Assembly: GCF_003260275.1 (NCBI RefSeq)
Contig: NZ_QJHB01000008.1
Span: forward strand, 1-64,000
Source of the DNA: Homoserinimonas sp. OAct 916
GTDB taxonomy: Bacteria > Actinomycetota > Actinomycetes > Actinomycetales > Microbacteriaceae
Reading direction: 5' to 3'
DNA length: 64,000 nt
In this document: positions 52,949 to 62,706 of the stretch, one piece after another
Layout of the letters: the number at the start of each line of letters is the position of its first letter
Numbering within the stretch: the first letter of the stretch is position 1
Notes under the pieces: model-generated
Seen by the model: the letters and a program-made list of their open reading frames with translations, nothing else
Database searches by the model: none
Told to the model about the DNA's origin: nothing
Position numbers and translations under genes: made by a program

Positions 52949-54904
52949 ATGCTGAAATCTGCCCCTGGGCACAGAAGTGCTCCCGTACAGAATATGGTCC
53001 TAGGTGTCGCAGCAGCGACTCTCCTGACCCTGGTGGGGGTTGCCGCCCCTGCCCACGCTGCGGACATCACCGTTACCGATGAGGCCACATTGGTGGCTGC
53101 CCTCGCCGACCCGACAACAACTGTGGTGGCCCTTGGCAATGACATCGAACTGGCCGTCACCACAACGACCCTGGCCATCCCGAACACCGTGACGATCGAT
53201 CTTGCCGGACAGGAACTCACCGCCAAGAACGTCACGATCGCCGCGGGTGAGAAGCTGACCGTGGACGACAGCAGTCTCCCGTCGACGGGGAGACTCGACG
53301 CCACCGCCTCCGGAATCACAGGGAAAGCGGGGATCACCACGACCGCAGCGAGCCTGGTGGTCGATGGCGGCCACGTCAGCGCCAGAGGTGCGTGGGATGC
53401 CGCAGGCATCGGCGGGGACCGGGACAGTGACGGCGGCACGGTCACCATCAACGGCGGCACCGTGGTCGCGACTACCGGAAGCGGTACCGGCGGCGGCGAT
53501 GGCGCAGGCATCGGAGGAGGCCGAGGCGGAAGTGCGGGCACCATTGTGCTGGCCGGCGGAAACGTGGACGGCCACAACATCGGCGGAGCCGGTGCGGGAA
53601 TCGGCGGTGGCGCCGATGGCGACGGCGGCACCGTCACCATCAACGGCGGCACCGTGAAAGCCGCGGGCTGGAGTGGCGCCGCCATCGGCAGCGGAAGTGC
53701 CGGCAAAAACGTCACGGTCACGATCAACGGCGGGGTCGTCACCGCAGTGAACGAGAATGCCGGCGCCGCCATCGGCGGCGGGCGCGGCGCCACCGGACAC
53801 ACGCTCACGATCAATGGAGGCACGGTCTCTGCCACTGGTGGGACTTTTGCTCCGGCAATCGGAGGCGGTCTCGGGGCGGGTGCCGGAATCATCGTCTTCA
53901 ACGGTGGTGACGTCGTCGCCACAAAGACAGGAGGCGCAGGCGCGGCTATAGGAGCTGGTCGGGACGGTCAGGGCGGAACCATTTTGATCAGCGCGGGCGC
54001 CCACGTCAAAGTCCACTCTGATACATCGGCAATCGGGCTCGGTTACGCGTCTGCTGATGAACCGACAGAGACACTCGGGGTGACAATAGCGGGAACGCTG
54101 GAGTTGGTCAGCGTTCCCACGGGCAGCCCGACCATTTACGTGCCGTCGGCGGTGGAGATCACTGTCACCGGGACCGGATCGGTCATCGGTGACGGAAAGA
54201 TTCAAGGCGCCGGTGGGAGCAGCCCGAGCGGTTTGGGATCGGTTGAGAACCATGGAATCATCACCGTTCATGTCCAGGTGCTCAACCTGGTGACTGTGCA
54301 CAACTACGAAGTGCAATTCAGATCGAATCCGCCGGTGGCCTCAGGGACGTCTGTGCACGTCTATGCAACGAACTTCGCTGATGGACAGCGTGCGTTCCCG
54401 TCGGTGGTGCGCCCCGGATGGGACCTGCTCGGCTGGAATACTGAAGCTGACGGCAGCGGTACACCGTTTGAGCTGGTCACTGGACTCGACGGCGACCTCG
54501 TCGTCTACGCCCAATGGGCAGAAGCGGGAAACGGCCCCGGTGACGGTGAGCCCGGAGACGGAGAGCCCGGAGACGGAGAGCCCGGAGACGGTGGCCCGGG
54601 TGCGCCTGGCGACGGAGATGAAGACGCCAATGGTCCAGGCGACATCGACGGTGACCAGGACGGGGACCTGGACGGGGACCTGGACGGAGACGACGAGCAG
54701 ACGAACACCGACCCGGATCAGTCCGATGTCACCGGCGACGATGAGTCTGCGGTCACCGATGATGATGAGACAGAGGTCACGGCAACCGTGAATCTCGCGG
54801 CCACCGGTGTGGAAACCGCACTGCCTCTAGCCGCGGGGAGTCTGTTACTCGCCGCCGGGGCCCTGATGCTCATCCTGGTGAGAAGGCGCGTGGCGGCCGA
54901 GTGA
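52949..54904 (+). CDS. Large surface protein with glycine-rich beta-repeats and sorting-like C-terminus
   Basis: 651 residues from the ATG at 52949; a GTG at 52934 is possible. A signal peptide (to about APAHAAD) is followed by a region (about 100-400) of repeated GGTVTINGGTV...AIGGG units suggesting a right-handed beta-helix. Near residue 460 a Listeria-Bacteroides (InlB B-type) repeat occurs (WDLLGWNTEADGSG; YAQW). A PGDGE/Asp-rich stalk follows, and the end is a sortase-like LAATG motif with a membrane helix and RRRVAAE. Cell-wall attached adhesin or passenger protein is likely; ligand unknown. Monocistronic. Confidence 0.82.
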   Translation: MLKSAPGHRSAPVQNMVLGVAAATLLTLVGVAAPAHAADITVTDEATLVAALADPTTTVVALGNDIELAVTTTTLAIPNTVTIDLAGQELTAKNVTIAAGEKLTVDDSSLPSTGRLDATASGITGKAGITTTAASLVVDGGHVSARGAWDAAGIGGDRDSDGGTVTINGGTVVATTGSGTGGGDGAGIGGGRGGSAGTIVLAGGNVDGHNIGGAGAGIGGGADGDGGTVTINGGTVKAAGWSGAAIGSGSAGKNVTVTINGGVVTAVNENAGAAIGGGRGATGHTLTINGGTVSATGGTFAPAIGGGLGAGAGIIVFNGGDVVATKTGGAGAAIGAGRDGQGGTILISAGAHVKVHSDTSAIGLGYASADEPTETLGVTIAGTLELVSVPTGSPTIYVPSAVEITVTGTGSVIGDGKIQGAGGSSPSGLGSVENHGIITVHVQVLNLVTVHNYEVQFRSNPPVASGTSVHVYATNFADGQRAFPSVVRPGWDLLGWNTEADGSGTPFELVTGLDGDLVVYAQWAEAGNGPGDGEPGDGEPGDGEPGDGGPGAPGDGDEDANGPGDIDGDQDGDLDGDLDGDDEQTNTDPDQSDVTGDDESAVTDDDETEVTATVNLAATGVETALPLAAGSLLLAAGALMLILVRRRVAAE

Positions 54905-54911
54905 ACCCCGG

Positions 54912-54940
54912 GGGCGGCCGAAGCGTTGGCTCGGCCGCCC
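54912..54940. terminator. Bidirectional terminator hairpin
   Basis: Perfect 10-bp stem GGGCGGCCGA / TCGGCCGCCC with a 9-base loop, between the convergent surface-protein and recG genes, followed on the plus strand by TCTCTC. Confidence 0.8.
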
Positions 54941-54944
54941 TCTC

Positions 54945-57161
54945 TCAGGTCTTGGCGAGGAACTCACGTTCGGACTCGTCGAGCCGCCTGGCCAGTGCGC
55001 GCACCAGAGCCGGATACCGAGCGAGTTCGGGATCGACCTCCAGCAACTGTTCTGCTGCCGCCCGCGCGGTCATGATCAGGTCGGCGTCACGGGCCACCCG
55101 CAGAAGTTTCAACGATGAGCGGCCACCGGATTGGGTGGTTCCGAGAACGTCTCCCTCCCGGCGCAGTTCCAGGTCTATCTGGGCCAGTTCGAACCCGTCG
55201 AGAGTCGACGCCACTGCTTCGACCCGTTCCCGCGCCAGGGAACCCGGTTCGGCGTGGGTCACGAACAAACAGATGCCGGGAACCCGGCCCCGCCCGACCC
55301 GACCGCGCAACTGGTGCAGCTGCGACACGCCGAATCGGTCGGCATCGAGAACCACCATCGTCGAGGCGTTGGGCACATCGACACCGACTTCGATCACGGT
55401 GGTGGCCACCAGCACGTCGATCTGCCCGTCGGCGAACGAGCGCATCACCAGGTCTTTCTCGTCACTGGGCATCTTGCCGTGGAGAGGTTCGATCCGAGCA
55501 TTCGCCAGGGCCGGCATGGCCCGCAGCCGAGCAAGGGTCTCTTCGACGTCGGCCATCGCGGGTGTGAGCAGCGACGTGGTTCGCGCGGCCGGATCGGTTG
55601 CCGAAGTCGACTCGATCAATTCTTCCGCAGCGATATCGAGATCAGGGTCGGGCTCCGAGGCGCTGATGGCTGGGCAGACGACGAACACCTGTCGCCCGAG
55701 CGCCAATTCTTCGACGACACGTTGCCAGGTGCGCACGATCCACTGCGGTTTCTCTGCCAGCGGCACGACGAACGACTCGATGCCGGGGCGGCCCGCTGGG
55801 AGCTGCCGAATGGTTGAGACGTCGAGGTCGCCGAAGACCGTCATCGCCACGGTGCGCGGAATGGGGGTGGCGGTGAGGATCAGTACGTGCGGCGGCGTGG
55901 CGCCCTTGAGCCGCAGCGCTTCACGCTGATCAACACCGAAACGGTGTTGCTCATCGACGACGATCAGCCCCAGGTCGAAGAACGACACGGCGTCACCCAG
56001 CAGTGCGTGGGTGCCGATCACGATCCTCGCCTGGCCAGAGACGATGCGCAAGGACGCGGAGCGTCGATCCTTCGCAGTCATCTGGCCGGTGAACAGTGTC
56101 GGCATCAGCTCGGCCGAAAGGTCGGGGCCCAGTATGGCGACGATGGAGCGCAGGTGTTGGCCCGCCAGAACCTCGGTCGGGGCGAGCAAGGCGGCCTGTC
56201 CACCCGTGTCGGCCACCGCCAGCATCGCGCGCAGTGCCACCACGGTTTTACCCGAACCAACCTCGCCCTGGATCAGGCGCGACATCGGGTGTGGCTGGCT
56301 GATATCGTGCATCACCTGCTCGCCGACCGCCTGCTGGTCTTCAGTCAGGGTGAACCCGAGCGCGCGATCGAACCGATCCAGCAGCCCGCCGGCGACGGCT
56401 TCACGCGCGGTCGCCGGCAGGCCCCTGGCAGCCTGGCGGCGTTGCAGGAGCGCCGTCTGCAGCAGGAACGCCTCGTGGAATCTCAGAGTGTGGCGCGCGA
56501 TGTGGGCGTCTTTCTCTTCAGCCGGCTGATGGATCATGCGCAGTGCCTGATCGATCTGCAACAACGAGTGCGCCTGCCTGAGCGTTCCGGGCATCGGGTC
56601 TTCGACGGGGCCGAGCGCTTCAAGCACCGTCTCGATCATGCCCGCAATCTTCCAACTGGGCAGGTTCTTGGTCGCCGGGTAGATCGGGATCGGGCGTTCA
56701 ACCCACTCACGGGCCACCTCCCCGGCGTCGCTGCCCTCGGCCATCAGCTCGTCGAAGAGCTTGTAGTCGGGATGCGTCAATTGGGGCGTCATGTTGTATT
56801 TCGACACCTTGCCGGCGAAGATCGCCCGCACGCCCGGCCGGAGCTCCTTCAAGCGCCACGGCTGGTTGAAGAAGGTGAGGGTCAGGTTGCCGACCCCATC
56901 AGAGATCACCACCTCCTGGATGGTGCCGCGCCGGGCCTGCATTCGTCGCTCGCGGGCCCGCGTGACCTCGGCGATGATGGTGATCTCATCACCCTCGGGC
57001 AGGAGCACCAGCTCGGTGAGTTCACCGTGGCTGGCATAGCGGCGCGGAAAGTGGGCCAACAGTTCACCGACGGTCTCATAGCCGAAGGCCTTCTTCACCC
57101 GACCCGCCACGGCACTGCCAAGCACCTGACCCAGGCCATGGTCGAAATCGGCTGCCGTCAT
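54945..57161 (-). CDS. recG: ATP-dependent DNA helicase RecG
   Basis: 738 residues. The OB-fold wedge domain is N-terminal. The helicase core has Walker A GEVGSGKTVVALRAM, VVDEQHRFG (DExH), ILTATPIPRT, and C-terminal LRGRVGRGRVPGICLF with the TRG motif region. It regresses stalled forks. It stands alone between the surface-protein gene and the TgpA operon, as in the conserved actinobacterial order. Confidence 0.96.
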   Translation of the reverse strand: MTAADFDHGLGQVLGSAVAGRVKKAFGYETVGELLAHFPRRYASHGELTELVLLPEGDEITIIAEVTRARERRMQARRGTIQEVVISDGVGNLTLTFFNQPWRLKELRPGVRAIFAGKVSKYNMTPQLTHPDYKLFDELMAEGSDAGEVAREWVERPIPIYPATKNLPSWKIAGMIETVLEALGPVEDPMPGTLRQAHSLLQIDQALRMIHQPAEEKDAHIARHTLRFHEAFLLQTALLQRRQAARGLPATAREAVAGGLLDRFDRALGFTLTEDQQAVGEQVMHDISQPHPMSRLIQGEVGSGKTVVALRAMLAVADTGGQAALLAPTEVLAGQHLRSIVAILGPDLSAELMPTLFTGQMTAKDRRSASLRIVSGQARIVIGTHALLGDAVSFFDLGLIVVDEQHRFGVDQREALRLKGATPPHVLILTATPIPRTVAMTVFGDLDVSTIRQLPAGRPGIESFVVPLAEKPQWIVRTWQRVVEELALGRQVFVVCPAISASEPDPDLDIAAEELIESTSATDPAARTTSLLTPAMADVEETLARLRAMPALANARIEPLHGKMPSDEKDLVMRSFADGQIDVLVATTVIEVGVDVPNASTMVVLDADRFGVSQLHQLRGRVGRGRVPGICLFVTHAEPGSLARERVEAVASTLDGFELAQIDLELRREGDVLGTTQSGGRSSLKLLRVARDADLIMTARAAAEQLLEVDPELARYPALVRALARRLDESEREFLAKT

Positions 57162-57196
57162 GCTCAGATTCTAGGGCAGGCCACCGACGCGGAGGC

Positions 57197-59605
57197 TCAG
57201 CCGGACGAGCCGGCCGCCACGTCATCTGCGGTGCGGGGGCCGATCCATGACGGCAACAATGACAGGGGCATGAGGGTTGCGCGCACTCGGTGAGAGGCAG
57301 GCAGCGGCTTCCTGAGCGCCCGAATGATGATTCGCGCGTCGTGGGCCCTGGCTTCGGGGAGCTCAGTGCCGGTCGGGGCGAACCAGGCGTGTTCCACCGC
57401 CCGGACCATCCGGGCAAGCGCCTGCCGTGCCTCGTCATCTGGCGCCATCGCCAGCGACAGTTCGCGTAGCACCTGACGGGGTGTTCGAGTAGTGGGCAAC
57501 GGGATCGCGAGATCGGCGGCGGTCGCCAGAACCTCACGCCAGGCGCGAACCGCGGATTCGCCGGTCACCGCCGTGTTCCGAAGACGGAAGGCACGCACGG
57601 CGATCCGGGTGACCGCCGGCAGAAGAAGCACCAACAACAGGGTCAGCAGCACCGCTGTCGGGGCCCACCCGACACCTGTCGTCGTATCTGCGCCGGCTGA
57701 CGGGGCCTCGCCCACGTCGAGGGGGGCGCGGCTCGGTCCCCGGTTCGGGGCCGCCGATGCCCCGGGGCTCGGCGCGATCGACGGGGCTGCGCTGGCACCG
57801 GGATTCGAGCCGGTGGCGGGGAGACTGTACGCTGCAGGGCTCCCTCGGGTGGGCGTGGGTTCGAAATTCAGCCAGCCGATGCCCTCGAAATACAACTGCG
57901 GCCACGCGTGCAGGTCTGCGCTGGACACCTCGTATCGCTGGACCAGTGGTGCCGGTTGCGTCACGACGGCGGAAACGGGTGTTCCCGGCTGGTAACCGAC
58001 CGCGATACGGGTGGGAATCCCCAGTGAGCGCGCCATCACCGCCATCGCGGAGGCGAAGTGCACGCAGTAGCCGCTGCGCACCTTGAGGAACTGCGACAGG
58101 ACCGCCATTCCGTCGCCGTCGTAGCCCTGCTTGACCGGCGCGTCCAGTGAGTAGGTGAAGGTGCTGCCGCGGAGATACTCCTGCAGCATCACTGCCTGCT
58201 CATAGTGGCTGCTTGCTCCTTCGGTCACGTCGTTCGCGGTCTCTCTGATGATTGCGGGCAGGTCGCCCGGAAGCTCCCGGTACTGCTGGTTATCGACCGG
58301 GTCACCGGCCGCGTTCAGCTGGTCGACGGTGGGTTCAGGCTGCACCGTGGTGGCCGCATAGCTGAGCCCTGGGCCGGTCGGCTGCTCACCGGAGACGCTG
58401 AGGTCTGACGGCTCCCAGAACCAGTCCGCCTGCGCGAGCCGCACCGAACTGCTCGGGTACGGCAGTGGGAGCCACCGGCTGACCAGATTCTCGATGGTGA
58501 CATCGGTGACGATGTCGTCACCTCGAGGGGTCTGCTCCCCCAGGCCGGGTATCGGGCCGATGTTCAATACCGGGCGAGTGGGATCGGGGTCTCTCAGCGT
58601 GGGCGCCCAGTTATCACCTGTGAACCGGTCCAGGGTGATCACGCTGAGATACGGCGGCGCCTTGGCCGTCGTCGTATAGGTCAGCATCACCGCATCCGAC
58701 GGTTTTCGCAGGCTTTTGCCGAGGCTGATGATGGGGTTGATGCCGCCGCCGAAGATTGTGGTGTTGCCCGCCAGCGGAACCGGCGGCGGCCTGTCGAAGC
58801 CGGGAAGCACGGCGCCCAACAGCATCGCCCCGACGAGTGCGGCCGCGGCGATCACCACAGTCTGGCGGCCGATGCCGATGGCCCCGGCGCCTGTGGGCCC
58901 CACCGTGGTGACGCGGGCTCGGTCGTCGGCGCCCGTTGCTCCGCGGCTCGTCCGGCGGCGTCGCGCACCCCCGTCAGAGTCTCGACGAAGCATGTCGGCC
59001 CGCAGCAGGATGAGGAATGACACCGCGGTGGCGATGAAAACGAAGCCGTCCACCCGCGACCCCTGCGTCACCGCCGGGATCGCGAGCACCACGACCAGCA
59101 GGATACCGGCGGCTGCCGGCGCGCGCACGCTGAAGACGACCAGATCGAACACCACTGCGATCAACCCGACGCCGGCGACCAGGATGAGCAGCAACCCCGG
59201 TTCGACGGCGGCTGGCATGGTCTGCCGATAGATCGATTTCACTCCTTCCTGGAACAGCGTTCCGAACGTGGTGACGGTGTCGCGCGTCGGCACGAAGAAG
59301 AAGGTGGAGGCCGGTACGAAGATCCACGTCATCACGAGCACATAGGTGGCCGGCGCGCTGAACGCGACGACCATGTCGGGCAACCGTGTGGCTCGCACCA
59401 ACGCGGTCACGACAACGATGACCGCCGCAACCGCTGCCGCGACCAACCACCAGCGCCCGCCCACCAGCAGCGGCCCCAGCCCGGCTGCGGAAACCACCAC
59501 ACACAACCAGACCGCTCCCGTCACCGGCCACGAGGCCCGGCGCGCGGGCGGCAGCCGGCGCGCCGAGCGCACCGGGGGCAACCGGCGAGCCTCAGTGGAC
59601 GACAT
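57197..59605 (-). CDS. TgpA-type transglutaminase-domain membrane protein
   Basis: 802 residues. Six N-terminal membrane helices within residues 30-265, an extracytoplasmic DUF3488-like region, then the transglutaminase-like domain with Cys514 (RSGYCVHFASAMAVMARSLGIP) and His566 (DLHAWPQLYF). A linker, one more membrane helix (about 645-665) and a DUF4129-like C-terminus follow. It forms an operon with the DUF58 and MoxR genes (overlaps of 14 and a few bases). Role is unproven; such triads are linked to envelope protein processing. Confidence 0.9.
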   Translation of the reverse strand: MSSTEARRLPPVRSARRLPPARRASWPVTGAVWLCVVVSAAGLGPLLVGGRWWLVAAAVAAVIVVVTALVRATRLPDMVVAFSAPATYVLVMTWIFVPASTFFFVPTRDTVTTFGTLFQEGVKSIYRQTMPAAVEPGLLLILVAGVGLIAVVFDLVVFSVRAPAAAGILLVVVLAIPAVTQGSRVDGFVFIATAVSFLILLRADMLRRDSDGGARRRRTSRGATGADDRARVTTVGPTGAGAIGIGRQTVVIAAAALVGAMLLGAVLPGFDRPPPVPLAGNTTIFGGGINPIISLGKSLRKPSDAVMLTYTTTAKAPPYLSVITLDRFTGDNWAPTLRDPDPTRPVLNIGPIPGLGEQTPRGDDIVTDVTIENLVSRWLPLPYPSSSVRLAQADWFWEPSDLSVSGEQPTGPGLSYAATTVQPEPTVDQLNAAGDPVDNQQYRELPGDLPAIIRETANDVTEGASSHYEQAVMLQEYLRGSTFTYSLDAPVKQGYDGDGMAVLSQFLKVRSGYCVHFASAMAVMARSLGIPTRIAVGYQPGTPVSAVVTQPAPLVQRYEVSSADLHAWPQLYFEGIGWLNFEPTPTRGSPAAYSLPATGSNPGASAAPSIAPSPGASAAPNRGPSRAPLDVGEAPSAGADTTTGVGWAPTAVLLTLLLVLLLPAVTRIAVRAFRLRNTAVTGESAVRAWREVLATAADLAIPLPTTRTPRQVLRELSLAMAPDDEARQALARMVRAVEHAWFAPTGTELPEARAHDARIIIRALRKPLPASHRVRATLMPLSLLPSWIGPRTADDVAAGSSG

Positions 59606-60905
59606 GACTGCCCCGCGCGGTGACTTCCTGCCAGACGGTGGCGATGTCGTCCGTCTCGCTGACCGTGATATACCGCCAGCCGGCCCGGGTGAGCGTCTGT
59701 TCCACCCCCGGGGCCGACCGCATCACGAAGATGGTCGCCGGCCTCCCCAGAACGCCCAGCCGTGCCAGACGCGAAGCCTCGTCTTCGTCGATGCTGCCAA
59801 ACACGGCGAAGACCGGACGCGAACCACCCGATGCCCGCATCACCTGCTCGAGTTCGTGCGCGTAGTCGCCGTGGGTGAGACCGCCCAGAAGGTTCATCGA
59901 GGCGAATTCGAGCAAGGCGTCGTGAGCAGATTGGGTCCCGCCGCGATCATTCGCGGCTGCGTCGAGCACGGTGGGGTCGGCGGTCGCCACCAGGCGCGCG
60001 CGGTAGCCCTCGCGTTGCGCATGCACGGCGATGGATGCGGCCAACCGCACAGACCATTCAAAACCTGCGGAGACGACTCTGCGGCTGCTTCGTCCACCGC
60101 TGCGCTCAAAATCGGGATGGCTGGACATCCGGTTGTCCAGAATCACCCAACACTGCGGATCGGACTGTTCCTCGTCCTGGCGCACCATCAGGTCGCCGTG
60201 CCGGGCTGTGGAACGCCAGTGCACCCGCCGCATCGGGTCGCCCGGCCGGTACTCGCGCGGCAGGGTGTCATCGGTGCCGCCGGCAAGAGAAAGCCTCGCC
60301 CGGTCGATCGCACCGTCGGAGCCGCCGAGGTTGGCCCCGTCACCAGACAGGTCCTCGACCCGTGGGATCACCGCCAACCTCTGCGCCCCCGGATAGCTGC
60401 GCTCCCACGTGACCAGGCCGAGCCCGTCGCCTGAGTGCACGATCAGCGGGCCCACCTCATGGATTCCTCGCTGCCGGGGTGTCACCGTGTAGCGGATCAC
60501 TCCGCGAACCCGGCCGAGTCCACGACCCGAGGCCCGCGCGAGCGCCGGGAACGGGAGCGAGCCGCCCGACCACTCCCCCTCGTCGCCGTCCCGACACCGG
60601 CTGGCCGCAACGGGGCGCCGTGCCCGGTTCGTGACAGTGACCGTGACTTGAGTGGGATCACCGACAGCGACCACATCGGGGACGAAATTGCGCGCGACAT
60701 CCAGTTCTGCCCGCCCGCGGCGCACCACCATCAGCGCGACCAGGGGAAGGCCGACCAGCAGACAGGCGACGGTGAGCAGATCGCGGTTGCCAAGAATCAG
60801 GGCGGCCAGAAAGAAGACGATGCCGGCCAGGGTCACCCCCCAGCCGCGCACGGTCAGACGCGGCCGATCAGTTGCGTGAGGGCCCCGGGGCCCGCGAGCG
60901 CCCAT
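59592..60905 (-). CDS. DUF58 domain protein
   Basis: 437 residues from the ATG at 60905, with GAGG upstream; a TTG 12 bases earlier is possible. Two membrane helices at the N-terminus (about 18-55) precede a DUF58/vWA-like region. The DUF58 signature appears as LPREYRPGDPMRRVHWRS. Usually found with MoxR ATPases as an interaction partner. It overlaps the TgpA gene by 14 bp. Confidence 0.92.
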   Translation of the reverse strand: MGARGPRGPHATDRPRLTVRGWGVTLAGIVFFLAALILGNRDLLTVACLLVGLPLVALMVVRRGRAELDVARNFVPDVVAVGDPTQVTVTVTNRARRPVAASRCRDGDEGEWSGGSLPFPALARASGRGLGRVRGVIRYTVTPRQRGIHEVGPLIVHSGDGLGLVTWERSYPGAQRLAVIPRVEDLSGDGANLGGSDGAIDRARLSLAGGTDDTLPREYRPGDPMRRVHWRSTARHGDLMVRQDEEQSDPQCWVILDNRMSSHPDFERSGGRSSRRVVSAGFEWSVRLAASIAVHAQREGYRARLVATADPTVLDAAANDRGGTQSAHDALLEFASMNLLGGLTHGDYAHELEQVMRASGGSRPVFAVFGSIDEDEASRLARLGVLGRPATIFVMRSAPGVEQTLTRAGWRYITVSETDDIATVWQEVTARGSHVVH

Positions 60906-60913
60906 TCTCGACC

Positions 60914-61987
60914 TCAAGAACCTGCTGCGGCGACGGGAACCGGGGTGGCCAGAACGATCGACTCGACGATCTCGGCGACATTCGCCTCTCCGCGCCCATC
61001 ACGGTTCAGCGCCCGAGCCACCGGGATCAGCCGGTGCCCGAGCACGGGCACGGCCAGGTGGTCGATGTCGTCGGGAAGAACGAACTCGCGCCCGTCCAGG
61101 GCAGCACGCGCCTTCGCGGCACGCACCAGCTGCAACGTGGCGCGGGGGCTCGCCCCCAGCCGGAGCCGGGGTTCGTGCCTGGTCGCCTGCACGAGGGCGA
61201 CCGCGTACTGCATCACCACGTCGGCCACGAACACTGACTGCACCGCCGCCAACATCGCCTCCAACTGGCCGGCAGTGACCTCGGCCCGAAGAGACTCGAG
61301 AGGCTGTGCGTTGTCGCGGGACCTGAGCATCCGCAGTTCTGCCTGCTGGTCGGGGTAACCCATGGAGATGCGCGCCATGAACCTGTCGCGCTGGGCTTCG
61401 GGCAACGAGTATGTTCCCTCCATCTCGACCGGGTTCTGGGTCGCGATAACGGTGAACGGCGCGGTCAGGCGGTGGGTCACACCGTCGACGGTGACCTGCC
61501 CCTCCTCCATGCACTCGAGAAGGGCCGACTGTGTCTTCGGCGAGGCACGGTTGATCTCGTCGCCGATCACGATGTTGGCGAACACCGGGCCCGGTTTGAA
61601 CTGGAACTCCTGCGCCGCCTGGTTGAAGATCGAGACGCCGGTGACGTCAGAGGGAAGCAGGTCGGGGGTGAACTGGATGCGGCTGACCGTGCAGTCGGCC
61701 GACCGTCCCAACGCTTTCGCGAGCATCGTCTTGCCGACCCCGGGAACGTCTTCGATCAGCAGGTGGCCACCGGCCAGGAACACCGTGAGCGCCATCTCGA
61801 CTGCGTCGGGTTTGCCGTCGATCACCGATTGCACGTTATCGCGGATGCGCATGGCAGCCTCGTGAACCAGGTCCAGGCTCATCGGTTCACTGTGCGTGCT
61901 CGTCTCGAGCGGCTCGTCGTTGGCACCGCCCTCGGAGACGCGTTCCCCGGCGACGGTCCGAGAGTGAGTCGGCCACGCTTCGTTCAT
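60914..61987 (-). CDS. MoxR family AAA+ ATPase
   Basis: 357 residues from the ATG at 61987. AAA_3 core: Walker A EDVPGVGKTMLAKAL, Walker B NIVIGDEINRASPKTQSALLECMEEGQV, sensor ATQNPVEMEGTYSLPEAQ. C-terminal lid LRLGASPRATLQLVRAAKA. The start is less certain: the first ~45 residues are not conserved, and MSLDLVHEAA further in could be the true start. It heads the MoxR-DUF58-TgpA operon. Confidence 0.92.
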   Translation of the reverse strand: MNEAWPTHSRTVAGERVSEGGANDEPLETSTHSEPMSLDLVHEAAMRIRDNVQSVIDGKPDAVEMALTVFLAGGHLLIEDVPGVGKTMLAKALGRSADCTVSRIQFTPDLLPSDVTGVSIFNQAAQEFQFKPGPVFANIVIGDEINRASPKTQSALLECMEEGQVTVDGVTHRLTAPFTVIATQNPVEMEGTYSLPEAQRDRFMARISMGYPDQQAELRMLRSRDNAQPLESLRAEVTAGQLEAMLAAVQSVFVADVVMQYAVALVQATRHEPRLRLGASPRATLQLVRAAKARAALDGREFVLPDDIDHLAVPVLGHRLIPVARALNRDGRGEANVAEIVESIVLATPVPVAAAGS

Positions 61988-62072
61988 TCGTTGAACCAAT
62001 ACCTTACGTTCGAGTGCCCCTGCCCAACAGTCTGTCAGATGAGTGCCCCCGCGGGTATGTAAGCTCACATCC

Positions 62073-62669
62073 GTGACGAGGATTATCGCGGGATTCGCAG
62101 GTTCGCACCGATTGCAGGTGCCGACGAGCGGTACCCGACCGACAAGCGATCGGGTGCGCGAGGCGATCTTCTCCGCCATCGCTGCCCGGTCTTCGCTCAC
62201 AGGAGCACGAGTGCTCGACCTGTATGCCGGATCGGGGGCGCTCGGGCTCGAGGCCGCCAGTCGCGGCGCCAGCCACGTGGTGCTCGTGGAGAAGAACCGG
62301 GCAGCCGCCCGTGTCGCGAAACGCAATGCAGACCTGGTGACCCGAGCCGCCGAGCATTCGGTTGCGGCAGACGCCCGCCCTGTGATCGTCGTGATTCCCC
62401 AGGCGGCGCAGACCTTTCTGGACGCGGGAGCAGAAGCGATGCCCCAGGCCTTCGACATGGTGTTCATCGACCCGCCCTACGAGGTGGACAACCAGGCGCT
62501 CGGGAAGAACCTTGAGGCACTCATGCCACTTTTGGCGCCGGAGGCCACTGTCGTGATCGAACGAAGTACACGCTCCGGTCGTCCTCAGGTTCCCTCAAAC
62601 CTCGAGCTCGTGCGAGAGAAGTCCTACGGCGACACCACGCTGTTCTGGTTGGAACCCCGCGATCTCTGA
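62073..62669 (+). CDS. rsmD: 16S rRNA (guanine966-N2)-methyltransferase
   Basis: 198 residues from a GTG at 62073 (MTRIIAGFAGSHRLQVP), the family-typical beginning. The motif RPTSDRVREAIFS is followed by SAM-binding LDLYAGSGALGLEAASRG and catalytic FIDPPYEV. It methylates G966 of 16S rRNA. Divergent from the MoxR gene. Confidence 0.95.
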   Translation: MTRIIAGFAGSHRLQVPTSGTRPTSDRVREAIFSAIAARSSLTGARVLDLYAGSGALGLEAASRGASHVVLVEKNRAAARVAKRNADLVTRAAEHSVAADARPVIVVIPQAAQTFLDAGAEAMPQAFDMVFIDPPYEVDNQALGKNLEALMPLLAPEATVVIERSTRSGRPQVPSNLELVREKSYGDTTLFWLEPRDL

Positions 62670-62706
62670 TCGGCCGACGTCGGCTGTTCAGCCGGCTCGG
62701 GGCTGG

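Noticed and set aside
52945-54316. Large minus-strand frames opposite the surface-protein gene
   Set aside because: Pro/Ala-rich or Asp/Gly-rich reverse readings of the glycine repeats; the plus frame has signal peptide, repeats and sorting tail.
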